Below, piece by piece: positions 24,054 to 36,188 of a stretch of DNA of 64,000 bases. Source of the DNA: Conchocele bisecta (Eukaryota; Mollusca; Bivalvia; Lucinida; Thyasiridae); the NCBI GenBank assembly GCA_029237695.1, contig CM055279.1, positions 60,771,530 through 60,835,529 on the forward strand. Reading direction: 5' to 3'. The notes under the pieces were generated by a model that was not told where the DNA came from, did not search any database, and saw only the letters and a list, made by a program, of their open reading frames with translations. The position numbers and the translations under genes were made by a program. Numbering within the stretch: the stretch's first letter is position 1; each line of letters begins with the position of its first letter.

Positions 24054-26919
24054 CCCTGTCACTGTTCAGATTGGGAGCCGACGACAAACACATGTGCAGC
24101 TGTTTATATTATGCAATCATTGTATTTTGAGGTGCACACGAGACATAAGGACCTGAGGAAAGTCATATTCACGGAAGCTGAAGGCCGAGGTGAATATTAC
24201 GTTTCGAAGGTCCGTAAATCTGGTGTAAACCGACTCAAAAGACAATAATTATTTTATTATATGACCCATATTATAGAACGTATATGAAACAACAGCGCAC
24301 GATATGTCTCATGCTTTGGATGCATGATCAGTTACACGGGCATGCTGCTTTGCCTGAATATCACAACGAGACGAGTCCGAGAGTGTTATTCAAAATATCA
24401 TTCTGAAATATAATTTCGAATATCATTCTCGGACGCGCAACGAGACGAGTCTGATATCCAGGTTAATATCGTACCGAGGATAATTCTCGGTGGCTGCCAT
24501 TCTGTTAACGACACATAAAACAACGGTATTTTAGACTGCGTTAACAGTTTTCAAATATATCGGGAGACAACGTCTCCATTGGTTGCTGATCATAAGAATC
24601 GAATCACGTATGGTGCAAAAAAGTGCCCATCGTTCGTCAATTTGTATGCCTTACTAGAAAAAGAGATTCTCATTTCAATATTTCTTAAACTGCGTTCTGG
24701 GCATTGGGTGTAGTACACGAGGAGAGGCTCTCTCATTGGCATGTTCCGGTATATTTAAATTTGTTGCAACTAAAATGATAAGAAGAAACCCTCAATTGTA
24801 TTTCCGCGGACCGTTATAGCGTGTTGATCTGCAAGATCCAATATAAACTGCAGCCTTATCTCGCAACAATCATATTCGGTTAGAACGGCATCCGTCATTT
24901 TGGGCGGCAGAACAAATAAGGACACTGCTGTTTTTATTGCCGGATTTTTTAAGCATCGAACATCTCTGCCTACTATCATTCTACATTTCCATGTCCAACT
25001 GTGTGAACAAAACAATGACTGGTCTGGAAATCTACATTTTGTGTTTGCTGGGTTTTTATTTTGTTTGGCTAACTAATTGTCTCGGACTTCAGCCAGACCT
25101 GTGTCAACGTAGCAAGCATCGGCACCATCGTATATTAACTTTAAGCCGGTATACGGCGATAGTACATATGCGCTACCCAAAGCAAGTCAATGAGTGTATC
25201 TGCTATTGACAAGCCCTTTAAAGTCGTTCCCTGGTCTACCAATAATAGTGAAATCATAATATATTATTAGAAAAATACAGCCTGTCCACACGACCACAGA
25301 AAGGGTTATAACACAACAAATAGGTTTGTAATAATTTTATACCAACTACTTTATTAAGGAAATTTGATATTATAATTCATTGATAACATAAAACTGTCTA
25401 CATATATGCAATGTGACTAAATTTAATATTTACCATACAACCAATACACATAGATATGCATTATCAACAATATAGCATTTTAGCTCATAACTGGCTAATT
25501 ATAGTATCATAACAGGTTGGTAAGTTTACCATGTGGTAAGCGTATATAGTTATAAATATAATAACAACAAATCAATGGTGCATGGTTATATGGTAAAATA
25601 AAATATATATATTACCAGCCAGTGTCATTACCAAGCTCTGTGCATGAATTATATTATGTTACCATAGCAACCACTCACAACACAGGCACAAAACAAACCA
25701 AAACCATCTCGCTGTCAATAACATATTTGTATGTAATATTCTAATTATGCATATTATATTCTAACACCATCCGGTATCATGCATGGTACACGAGTATGAT
25801 GAACTATACATGTACATACTCACTCACCACCATAACCATAGATACATACATGCATACTAGCAGATACATGCATACATAAACACACATAATTTTGTAATTT
25901 GTTCATGTGTAACATATGTCGGTCACAATTATTATTATATATTAATGTCAATCACAATCGCCACATGAGGTATTGATCATAATAATTGAAATTACATTTA
26001 TATTTGCAAAACAATAAACAAAAGTGAACATGTAACGCAACTGTTCCAAATAGGTATAATAGGGTGTATTATAGACAAAATTAGTTAATATCTTAAGTTT
26101 TTTAAAGTGGCATTTAAGTAAATACCGTGGTACAATGCCATGTGAACAAATAAGTAGTGGTTAAAGATGGGCAATCGATGTTAGTATTTGAAAATGTACA
26201 ATGTTAGCAGGAGTTGCGTGTTGTATTGTCAACATTTACGATGAGTAGTATTGGAAATTAGCATAATGTATATCAGGTTGTTAGGATTGAAATAGTGTTT
26301 AAATGCTGGAACAATCACGTTACTAACTTACATTCATCGATTATAATATATTGTATGTTACACTAATATAATGTCAAAATAATATAAACTTCACTTCTGT
26401 TGCTTCTGTGATCATGGTAAAGGTCAGAAATTCCTGTGTAAAGGAGTAACATTTCTCACATAACATAGCCAAATTTGAAATATCGTACAATATTACAATA
26501 TCGTACAATATTACAATATATGGCAATATTATGTTGAGAACAATAACATATATGAATACGGTTTTGTCCTTGGGAGACGAAAATGGCGTGTTGAACGTTG
26601 TATACGTGCACGAACCCTCCACGCCACCGTAAGAAATATTAAAATGATTATGCAGGTGTAGTGAATAAATTTCAATGTACCATGATCACACTGAATCAGT
26701 TACAAATCACCAGAAGTTAGAAATAAAAACCGATTACATTGTAAATAATCCAAACAGGTGCAAAACTATATGTTTCCAACGGAAATATTAATAGGATAAA
26801 AATGTGTGATCACAGATAAACGGGTCAGCAGTTCAGTGATTGATACTGTGTTTATGCAATAAAAAGTAAACTAAGATTGTTTAGTAAACTACTAATAATA
26901 ATAATATTATGTCACGTGT
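24054..26919. other. No gene seen; very AT-rich
   Basis: I see no credible coding frame. 25260-26640 is low-complexity AT-rich DNA with short local repeats, for example the TCGTACAATATTACAATA doublet near 26480. Confidence 0.5.
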
Positions 26920-27480
26920 TTAGTAACACATTTGACGATAAGTCTTAGGGGATGAATAGCATTATAGTTAGGAATAGACATAATTATGGGAAGAATAGCT
27001 TTCGGATTAGGTCAGTAGACAGTTATTGAGTCATTGACCAAAAATATATTGTATAGTTATATCTTGTCAAAAGTGTTGAGTACTAGTAAACCTAGGGGAT
27101 GTGTCTAGTAACACAGGTAGGGATAAGCCTTAGGGAATAAATATCACTATGGTTAGGTCAGCAGTCAAAATTATGGATAGGCCTAAGGGGCTGAAAAGCT
27201 ATAGGGTTGGTCAGCAGTCAAAATTAGGGAATCTTTATCAAAATAGTTGAGTAATAATAATAATCCTAGGGATGTGTCTAGTAACACAGGTAGTGATAAG
27301 CCTAAAAGGATGACTAGCACTCAGGTTAGGTTAGCAGTCAAAATTAGGGATAAGCCTTACGGGATGAAAAGCATTAGGGTTAGGTCAGCAGTCAAAATTA
27401 GGGGATCTTGTCAAAAAATGCTGAGTAATAGTAACAACTGTATGGAATGTGTCTAGTAACACAGGTATGGATAAGCCTTA
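26920..27480. repeat. Satellite, left of the Harbinger insertion
   Basis: Irregular tandem units contain AGGTCAGCAGTCAAAATTAG, GATAAGCCTTAGGGGATGAA and ATGTGTCTAGTAACACAGGT. The same satellite continues at 33531-34290. Confidence 0.85.
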
Positions 27481-27873
27481 TGCTTTGGTCACAATACCTT
27501 CCGATTAGGCTTAGGATGTACTCCCGGCATGATTTTTTGCCATTTTGGCCTGGTCCCCGGCCGGACACCAGACATGGCCGGCCGGTGGCCGGGTCTCTCA
27601 GGCATAATCGGGAGGTGCCCGAAGAGTTTTAACTCGAAGTTAAAATTGTCCGGTGTCCCGTAGATTTTCATAATCGGCCACATATCCTTCACACATCGTT
27701 TAAGTATCGTCCGATATCCTGCCGGGAATCGAGCGGTAATCGGCCGGTGTATGTAGCCTCAAAGGAGAATTTCTTGGGACCGGACATGGGCCGATATCCG
27801 GCCAATGTGTGTTTACACATTGGGAAGTAACCCACCGATGTCCGATCGGACATCGGCCGGGCATCGGGTGGAC

Positions 27874-27880
27874 TATATAA
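27874..27880 (+). promoter_or_regulatory. TATA box of the MADF/Myb-like gene
   Basis: TATATAA lies 73 bp upstream of the ATG at 27953 in a GC-rich context (GGTGGACTATATAAACCCCC). The position suits transcription starting near 27905. Confidence 0.65.
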
Positions 27881-27952
27881 ACCCCCGTCAGTCGTCGTGT
27901 ACAACATTATAGCGCGTTCCTACACAAGACACAACACACACACGACAAGAAG

Positions 27953-30520
27953 ATGCCTCCCAAAGGAAAACAAGGAGAATGTGGAAAGGGCAAGGGCAAG
28001 GGCAAGTGCAAGCAGAAGAAGGCACCCGCAGCTCCTCGGAGAACCTCCCCAGGAGGAAGAAGAAGGCTGCCCCCGCCGAGGACCACAGCAGTGACGAGGA
28101 GAGCACCATGGAGACCGGAGCTGAGTCAGATCCGCGTCGCAGGAGTCTGTGGCCCAGTCGCAGTCAGGGTCGCAGTCCAGTCGCTGCCCCAGTCACAGTC
28201 TGAGTCGCAGTCGCTGTCCAAGGTGTCCAAGAGGCGCCGCAAGGAGCCAGAGTTCCCCATCGACATAATGAGGAAGATAGCGTCTTTTTATGAGGGAACC
28301 CTATGTTTTACGATGTGTCACACGAGAGCCACAAGGACACCCACCTCAAGGACACGAAGCTGCTCGAGTTGAGCGCCGAGATCAACGTTCAAGGTGAGAG
28401 CAATATTTATTGTGAAATATTGAATGTTTTTGGAATTTTGTGAAAATTTTACTTAAAAAATGTATTACAATTTAAAGGCACACAATGCATAACTCATCGA
28501 ATATGATCGCCTGTTGGGTTTTTGTATATATAAATCAAGTAAGTATCCATTTAGACATCATTCCAATGTGGTTACATACATTTTAGGACACAATTGACTT
28601 TGTAGCCGATAAACGTATCAACATTTGTTGATATTCAAACCGCGTGGATGCCCCAATAGCGGATAGCTTATTCGGCCTTTTAAAAATGTCTAATGTTTTT
28701 CCTTTTTCTGTGTGTTACAGTGGAAGACATCATGCGCCACTTCACGAACATGCGAACAGACCACTTCAAGCTCAAGAATGCGGTCAAGACGACACCGAGC
28801 GGGTCTGGTGCAGCCAAGGTCCTGACGCCCCTCCAGCATCTGAAGGTGCACGGATACTCGTTCTTGGACCCCTTCTACAGGCCCCGTACTTCCAAGACAG
28901 ACACGTGCGGAAAGGTAAGCATCTGCAAGCAGAATTTGTCGACTTTACCTCTTTTATAAATATTTCAATATTTCACAATATATAATTAAGAATTGAATGG
29001 CTATTTTTCAATGTTGTCTGGGGTCATTGAACACAGTGCGAGAAGCTAAAATTCAATGAAGCGCGAAGCGAAGCTTCATGTGGAATTTTAGCTACTCACA
29101 CTGTGTTCATGACCCCATGAACATTGGAAAATAGCCATTCAATACTTATATTTTCACATTATTCTTATACATATTTTACATACTTCAAACAGTTTATATC
29201 CAAATATCGCTTTAAATACGACATTTTATGTGACTTTTTTAAGTGAAGTTGTCGCAATTCTTGGAACAGCGATGTTGCAACAGTGGCGTGATCGGGGATA
29301 GAGAAACCAGAAATATAAATATGTTATTAACTGACAATTTGTGGAACGACTGTTTGGTCTGGTGTGAGCCACCACATTCATTGTCAAATGAACCAGATTT
29401 TCTTTCTATGTGTTATGGAAAATTCTTGGAAGGTGTAAATATTACTGAATGGACAATTGGTATTAACTCATTTTCATTTTTTTGCTTGCTGATGTTTCAG
29501 ATTGCCGGGCTGAGGGCGGTGACGAGTCTGGGTCGGACGTGGAGTCTGAGTCGGTGTCGGTGGCGACAGATGAGGGAGCTCCCAGCACTTCCAGGGTACT
29601 TCAAAGTACAAGTCCTCAGCCAAGCCATCAGCGAAGTCCTCGGGTGTGCAAGAAGTGCTTCTTAGGTTTCTGGAGAAGAGTGCCGAGTCAGCCAAGCAGG
29701 CGGATGAGAAGGTAAATACATGATAAAATTGCCACATTGAGCATTGTCTTGTACTTACATCCCATTACTTTTGAATGTACCCTTCTTGTTTTTTTTTGTG
29801 TTTACTATTAAATGCAATACTCATGTTCTGTTCACAGGTGCAGGCTATGCGGGAGGCATCCCAGAAGCCAGAGAGTGCGGCGTGGGCTGACTGGCTAGTC
29901 AGCATACAGTCGGAGATCCCCGAGAACCTGTACCGCCAGTATCAGGCCGACAGTTTCGCGCTGGCATGCGGTACCTCTCGGGGCAGGTCCAGCCCACGCC
30001 GCAGCCGCAGCCGCAGCCGCAGCCACAGCCGTTAGCACAGCCGCAGCAAACAGTACATCACCCTCTCTGCCATCCCTCCACGGGTCCACCAGCAGCAGCA
30101 GCCGCAGTTTGCCACACAACTACAGGTATGTTTTTGTAAGCTCTTTACATTGTACAGTACATCTCATTGCAGTTATTTTACAATATGAACATTTTATGCC
30201 TAGCACTTATAGTCTTATTTTGCACTGTAGTAATATGTTACTATGTTTTCAGTATCCAGCTCGTGCACTCTCGGCCCCTGCGCCAGCTGCAACCTCCTTT
30301 GACAGTCTGCTGAAACAGGCATGGGACGTAGCTGACACCATGACGTCACCATTGGGCAGCTCGCTCCCGACGCGTACTTCAATGGTGGGACACGCCCCCC
30401 GCTCAGCAGTCCACACAGTCCACTGAGTCCCTGTCACAGTTACTTCAGGATACGCAGAGTACACTCCACCCCTCCGACTCGGATAACGATATGGACAGGG
30501 ATATGGCCAGGGATCTGTGA
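27953..30520 (+). CDS. Harbinger second protein: MADF/Myb-SANT-like DNA-binding partner (5 exons)
   Basis: Five exons with GT-AG introns: 27953-28393, 28721-28914, 29501-29711, 29838-30125 and 30253-30520. The N-terminus is Lys/Gly-rich, then acidic and Ser-rich. The DNA-binding part begins EFPIDIMRKIASFYEGNPMF and crosses intron 1 (INVQ|VEDIMRHFTNMRTDHFKLK), a trihelical MADF/Myb-like pattern with spaced aromatics. Later exons give an Asp/Ser-rich linker, a helical segment (SAESAKQADEK / QAMREASQKPESAAWADWL), a Pro/Gln repeat and a C-terminus ending DNDMDRDMARDL. In PIF/Harbinger elements this partner carries the transposase to the ends and into the nucleus. The reading frame must shift by one base in exon 1 (about 28030-28200), at the exon 2/3 junction, and in exons 3, 4 and 5, so the copy is either inactive or carries sequencing indels. 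Confidence 0.78.
28991..29143. repeat. Palindromic MITE inside intron 2 of the Harbinger gene
   Basis: The arms AATTGAATGGCTATTTTTC and ATTGGAAAATAGCCATTCAA surround an inverted core (AGCTAAAATTC / GAATTTTAGCT). The host gene is spliced around it. Confidence 0.82.
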
Positions 30521-30634
30521 CTTTTGAGATTACTTTATATGTGCATCTATTGATGTGATTACCATTTGACGTTGGTATGTTTATGTTATATTGCCATGTG
30601 ACCTGTGCTATTAAAAGAATGTGCTTTCAGTTTT

Positions 30635-30640
30635 AATAAA
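30635..30640 (+). terminator. Poly(A) signal of the MADF/Myb-like gene
   Basis: AATAAA lies 115 bp after the TGA at 30518-30520 in an AT-rich tract. Confidence 0.6.
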
Positions 30641-31021
30641 AAATCCTGGGTCTTAAAATAATTTATGTGTGTGTTTTGCCTTGTATAAAATAAAGTTGTA
30701 TAAACGGTCCAATAACAAAGGAAAAAAAGCAAATAGTAAGGTCAATTTTAACAATAGAAATAATAACGGTCATCTAAAAAAACAAAGGTGAAATGTGTTA
30801 AAGGTCAAATTCGTACAAAGTCTAAAATAATAACTGAAAAGACTTTGCTTTATGTATTTGGCTCTTCTTTTTGAAAAATGTAATGACAGTCAAAGTCTGC
30901 GGATTGCTCTATATGTATATATAGATATGTCCCCCAAATTTAACTATTGAAATTACTTTTTATTAGGACAATCACAATGATTGATATTAGAATTATGCTG
31001 TTTTATTTCTCAGTCCATATT

Positions 31022-31514
31022 TTATACCCCTCGCAACGATAGTTGTGTGGGGGGGGGGGGGTATACTGGTTTCACCTTGTCCGTACCGTCCGTTCGTCCG
31101 TTGGTTCGTCCGTTCGTCCGTCCGTCCGTAACATTTTGTTTCCGCACGATAACTTTAGTTCTCTTCCTCCGATCTTTATGCGACTTCACATGTGCGACTT
31201 ATCTCACTGACGGCCAAGACACCCAATTGAATATGGGTTACGTCCGACCAAGGTCAAGGTCACTGTTGCTAAAAAATAGATTGATATTTATAACAATTTG
31301 GTTTCCGCACGATAAACTTGAGTTCTGTGTGTCCGATCTTCATAAAAACTTCACATGTGCTTTGATATCAATGATGGCAAGACACCTATTGAATTTATGG
31401 TTTTTTTTTCATCCAAGGTCAAGGTCACTATTGCTAAAACTTGATAGTTCAGTGGTGGTCAGGGTTCAAACGGGGGGTATATCCGTAAGCCCTCGCTTAC
31501 TGACAAATCTAGTT
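31022..31514 (-). mobile_element. Pearl-like element nested in the Harbinger, minus orientation
   Basis: In minus orientation it starts AACTAGATTTGTCAGTAAGC and ends with a CCGTCCGT/ACGGACGG microsatellite followed by a C-run, GTTG and a G-run ending TATA. The same ends occur at 43780-45779 and 48463-49376. It has about two core monomers with AAGGTCAAGGTCACT. It sits between the two convergent Harbinger genes, outside both reading frames. Confidence 0.8.
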
Positions 31515-31540
31515 ATTTTTATTTTCAAACCATTATATTC

Positions 31541-31546
31541 TTTATT
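31541..31546 (-). terminator. Poly(A) signal of the Harbinger transposase gene
   Basis: AATAAA on the minus strand lies about 70 bp beyond the predicted stop at 31616. Confidence 0.55.
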
Positions 31547-31615
31547 ACAAGCATGGGACATAGTAAAATACAATGTAATGGAAAGTGTCTGTCACAATGA
31601 AAGTAATACACAAAG

Positions 31616-33045
31616 TCATTGTTGTAATCGCCACATGCTGCCACGGGACACTGCCGCCGGACTCATGAAATATTTTTTAAGTACGCGCGCTGCTCCTTGC
31701 CAGCCTGGTCGGTCCTGGGGCCCCGTCCTTCTGCCTCGACATGACGCATCACAGCGTCGTCCCGCCACGCCCCGGGCAACGAGTTGCACCTGGTCGTCTT
31801 CCCGGTCGAGGTCCGGGTTCTGCAGGCCGGGGTAGCGTCCTCATAATAGTTGTAGCGTCATGCAGGCCTTTGCAACCTTGGCGACGTTGCGGGCTTGAGT
31901 TGGATGGTGATCAGCAGGCATCTGAAGCGGCGGCCAGGATGCCGAACGCGTTCTCCACAACACGCGGGCCCGCGACAACCTGTAGCTGTAGATGCCGCTC
32001 CGGGGATTGTCTGGTAGCGTGGGAGTACGGTTTCATCATGTACGTCCTCAGCGGAACGCGTCATCCCCCGATCATGAAGAAGGGCATTGGTCTCTGTCGT
32101 CGTTGGGAATGGGTTCGGGCAGGGGTAGACCCAGGTACCCAGGCGAAGAGCCGGCTCCAGGCGGGATCGGTTTGAATATCCCGGCGTCCGAAGATGAGTG
32201 GGGGCCCCCACGTCGGCCCAGATGAACTTGTAATTAGCGTCTACAACAGCCAGCATGACGATGGAGAAGAAGCCTTTAAAAGTTGTAGTACAGCGACCCA
32301 GTCTTGCCCGGCTTCGTGATAGCGATGTGCTTGCCGTCCGATGGCCCCCGCAGGCGTGTGGGAAGTTCCACTTGTCTCGGAACCCTTCGCCACTGGTCGC
32401 CACTCATCTGGGGTCCTGGGGAGTGTTCCACATCTCGGCCTGGTACTCTTCAAAGATCGCCTGCACACCTCAGGGATGAAGAGCGATATGGTATTGTGGG
32501 CGACGCGGAACGCGAACGCCAAGTCTCGGTAGCTGGCTCCCGTGGCAAGGTATCTCAGTGTGATGGCGAGCTTGAGGCCAGGGTCCAAAGGGCTCGTACC
32601 TGCAACACATGAAGGTGGTAAAATATAATTAGAATCATGCATAATGAAATATGTTTTTAAAAACCACATGTTTGCAAAAATAGGTACAAGTCACAAGGAT
32701 TTCACAATTTCACAGTATAAATTACTTTTGGCACTTGGAATAACCGGGGCCCCACTCTGTCGAGGAGCTGCGTGCCAAAGTGCCGGCTCCACACGTAGGT
32801 ATGACTTGAAGTCGCTGGCGTGTTCGTTCTCGAGCTCCCGCATCAACGTCTCGTACTGGCCAACAGCGGTCTACGCAGGATCCAGTGGCGGACCCACCAC
32901 CTCCGTCTTCTCCTCGGGCCCTCTGTCGCTCCCCCTCTCCCTGGCCTCGTCTAACAGCGCCGCCAGTATCATGTTGTGTTGAAGTCTTGCGTTGCGCCAA
33001 TTCCTGTTTCCAGCATCGCCAGTCGTAGTCTTCTTGTGCAGCCAT
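31616..33045 (-). pseudogene. PIF/Harbinger DDE transposase (HARBI1-related), frameshifted
   Basis: ATG at 33045 opens MAAQEDYDWRCWKQELAQRK. Exon 1 continues in other frames as HNMILAALLDEARERG and VGQYETLMRELENEHASDFK to a donor near 32727-32735. Exon 2 starts at 32599 after TTGCAG: SPLDPGLKLAITLRYLATGA, SYRDLAFAFRVAHNTISLFI, PEVC, TPDEWRPVA, KWNFPHACG (the first catalytic Asp that follows in GAIDGKH is lost to a shift), then FKGFFSIVMLAVVDANYKFI, WADVGAP (second acidic region), RSRLEPALR, RFRCLLITIQLKP, LQNPDLDREDDQ and KKYFMSPAAVSRGS, stop TGA 31616-31618. All DDE-domain blocks of HARBI1-like proteins are in order. At least five single-base shifts are needed. It is convergent with the MADF/Myb-like gene. 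Intact proteins cut the element out and insert it at TTA/TWA sites. Confidence 0.85.
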
Positions 33046-33078
33046 CGTAACCGTTTTGACATGCCAGGTAAAGCGGCC

Positions 33079-33086
33079 ATTATATA
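33079..33086 (-). promoter_or_regulatory. TATA box of the Harbinger transposase gene
   Basis: TATATAAT on the minus strand lies about 35 bp upstream of the ATG at 33045, so the 5' leader would be very short. Confidence 0.55.
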
Positions 33087-33530
33087 CCTCTTGACCGATG
33101 ACGTAGCCATCGGCCATCACACCCCCCGACAATCGCCCGACATTCGACCGGCCGGGCCTGGTACAAGCATCGTTTCGTTGTCCGTCAGGATACTCGGCGA
33201 TATTCGTACGATGTCGGGTGAATAGGCCGGTTATCGTCCGGACATCATAGGAAAATCTCGGCCGATTAGTATTAGATGTTCGGATCGGTATTCACTGCCA
33301 TCGCGCGCGGCCCCAAAAAGAAATTATCTTTGGAAACAGACGCCGGACGATTACCAAGACGGTGTTCGGAACGGCCTCCACACGGCCTCCGGACGGTGCC
33401 ATTTATGTAAATGAGGTGTGACAAATTTTTTGACCGGTGTTGTCCGATGTCGGGAAAATGGTCAAAACCAGCGGTGTACTCCCGATTACCCCATATCTCC
33501 GTATACCGGCCGATCATTGTGACCAAAGCA

Positions 33531-34290
33531 TTAGTGGGTGAATAGTACTAGGGTTAGGTCAGCAGTCAAAATTAGGGATAAGCCTAAGGGGCTGAACATC
33601 ATTAGGGTTAGCCGGTTAGGTCAGTAGTCAAAATTAGGGAATCTTATCAAAATAGCTGAGTAATAATAATAACCCAAGGAATGTGTCTAGTAACACAGGT
33701 AGTACTAGGGCTAGGTCAGCAGTCAAAATTAGGGATAAGCCTAAGGGGCTGAAAAGCATTAGGGTTAGGTCAGCAGTCAAAATTAAGGAATATTTATCAA
33801 AATAGTGGAGTAATAATAATAATCCTAGGGATGTGTCTAGTACCACAGGTAGTGATAAGCCTAAGAGGACGACTAGCACTCAGGTTAGTTATCAGTCAAA
33901 ATTAGGGATAAGCCTATGGTATGAAAAGCGCTAGGATTAGGTTAACATTCAAAATTAGGGTTAGGTCAGCAGTCAAAATTAGGGGATATTGTCAAAAATT
34001 GTTGAGTAATAATAATAATCCTAGGGATGTGTCTAGTAATATAGGTAGGGTTAGGTTTAACATTTATAAATATGGATAAGCCTTAGGGGATGAAAAGCAT
34101 TAGGGTAAGATCAGCAGTCAAAATTAGGGTATATTGTCCAAAAATTGTTAAGTAATAGTAATAATTGTAGGTAATGTGTCTAGTAACACAGGTATGGTTA
34201 AGCCTTAGGGGGTGAATAGTACTAGGGTTATGTCAGCAGTCAAAATTAGGAGATGATTAGCATTAGGGTTAGCTCAATAGTGAATACTGA
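33531..34290. repeat. Satellite, right of the Harbinger insertion
   Basis: It has the same units as 26920-27480, including the near-complete pre-insertion unit at 34185-34250. Confidence 0.85.
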
Positions 34291-34494
34291 ATAAATAAAC
34301 TAAACCACACTGTATAGTTTGCACCTATTTCGCGTATATCGTGTATACACAACAAGATTACAACGTGGCTAAAAAGTATGTATAACAATGCATACAATAG
34401 TTAAAATTGCAATTTTACAATATTACCCCTATTGACGTTATAATAAAAATAAACTGTTTAAAAATTATTTAAAAAAAAATGATTTTATTAAAAA

Positions 34495-36188
34495 ACAAGA
34501 GCTGTAGGAGAACAGCATAGCTCGACTACGAGGGTTCTCGATGTACACATAGCTTGACAAACAAGGTGGCTGCGGCCTGCATAAAAACCTTAACCAAGGT
34601 TGACTAAAAACCCTAACCAATGAAAATTAAGTAAGTAAGTAATTCAAGGTTAAATGTAGGTCAATGTCAGATATAGGTCAGGGGTTATTGATGTACATCA
34701 CTAGCAGATGAAGTTTTCCAAGTATGGTTGCTGTAGGCCCAGGAGTATTCCATATACAAGCTTGACTAAAAACCTTAACCAAGGGGAAATAACTAAGTAA
34801 TCCAATGATAAAAGTAGGTCAAGGTCAAATATAGGTCAGGGATTATTGATGTAGATCACTAGGAGATGATGTTGGCCAAGTATGGTTGATGTAGGGCCAG
34901 GAGTATTATTCCATCTACAAGCTTCACTAAAAACCTTAACCAAAGATAATTAACTCAAGAGGAAATGTAGGTCACGGTCAAATATAGATCAGGGGTTATT
35001 GATGTACATCACTATGAGAAAAGGTGTCCAAGTATGGTGTCCTGTATGCAAAATAGTATTCCATGTACAAGCTTGAGTAAAAACCGTAACCAAGTTGACT
35101 AAAAACCTTAACCAAGGGGAATTAACTAAAGTAATTCAAGGTTAAATGTAGGTCAAAGGTCAAATATAGGTCAGGGGTTATTGATGTACATCACTAGGAG
35201 TATGAAGTTGTCCAATGTATGGTTGATTGTAGGGCCAGGAGTATTTCCATCTACAAGCTTGACTAAAAACCTTAACCAATGGAATTAACTAAGTAATTCA
35301 AGAGGAAATGTAGGTCAAGGTCAAATAATAGATCAAGGTTATTGATGTACATCCCTGTGAGAAAAGGTTTGTCCAAGTGCAGTGTCTGTATGCACAATAG
35401 TATTACAGGTTACAAGCTTGACTAAAAACCTTAACCAAGGTTGACTAAAAACCTTAACCAAGGGGTAAGTTAAGTAAGTAATTCAAGAGGAATTTTGTAG
35501 GTCAAGGTCAAATATAGATCAGGGGTTGTTGATGTACATCACTAGGAGATGAAGTTGTCCAAGTATGTGGTGTAGAGCCAGTAGTATTCCATATACAAGT
35601 TTGAACTAAAAACCTTAACCAACGGGAATTAACTAAGTAAATTCAAGAGGAAATGTAGGTCAAGGTCAAATATAGATCAGGTTGTTGATGTACAATCACT
35701 AGGAGATGAAGTTGTCCAAGTATGGTGGGGTGTAGGGCCAGTAGTATTTCATATACAAGCTTGACTAAAAACCTTAACCAAGGGGTATTAACTAAGTAAT
35801 TCAAGAGGGAAATGTAGGTCAAGGTGAACTATAGATCAGGGGTTATTGATGTACATCGCTATGATAAAAGGTGTCCAAGTATGGTGTCTGTATGCACAAT
35901 ATAGTCCATGTACAAGCTTGACTAACAACCTTATCCAAGTTGACTAAAAACCATTAACCAAGGGAATTAACTAAGTAATTCAAGAGGAAATGTAAGTCAA
36001 GGTCAAATATAGATCAGGGGTATTGATGTACATCACTAGGAAGATGAAGTTGTCCAAGTGTGGTGGGTGGTAGGGCCAGTAGTATTCCATATACAAGCTT
36101 GACTAAAAACCTTAAACCAAGCGTGACGGTGAACGCCGACGCCGGGTGACAACATAAGCTCTAACTATTTTTTGAACAGTCGAGCTAA
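34495..36188. mobile_element. Tandem-repeat element, family T2, copy 1 (about 9 monomers of about 167 bp)
   Basis: The start is ACAAGAGCTGTAGGAGAACA with AGCTCGAC and the end is GTCGAGCTAA. Monomers contain GACTAAAAACCTTAACCAAG, GGTCAAGGTCAAATATAG and TTATTGATGTACATCACTAG. A GACGCC-rich tail precedes the end, as in 11503-14237, and the outer ends of the two families are alike. A second copy is at 43943-44994. This copy has many one-base insertions relative to the other. Confidence 0.82.

Larger units (their letters stand above)
27481..33530. mobile_element. PIF/Harbinger DNA transposon, 6.05 kb, both ends and target duplication present
   Basis: Both ends carry the perfect 15-bp terminal inverted repeat TGCTTTGGTCACAAT and are flanked by TTA (27478-27480 and 33531-33533), the 3-bp target typical of PIF/Harbinger. 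Joining the flanks gives GATAAGCCTTAGTGGGTGAA, which matches intact satellite near 34190-34220 (TTAAGCCTTAGGGGGTGAAT), so the empty site can be read next door. It holds two convergent genes: a DNA-binding protein (+) and a transposase (-). The subterminal 300 bp on each side is rich in CGGCCGG and TCGGCC motifs, which are candidate protein-binding sites. Two later insertions lie inside it (28991-29143 and 31022-31514). Confidence 0.93.

Noticed and set aside
30981..31835. 284-codon plus-strand open frame
   Set aside because: It runs across the nested pearl-like element and then the antisense of the Harbinger transposase. No protein-like motif is present.
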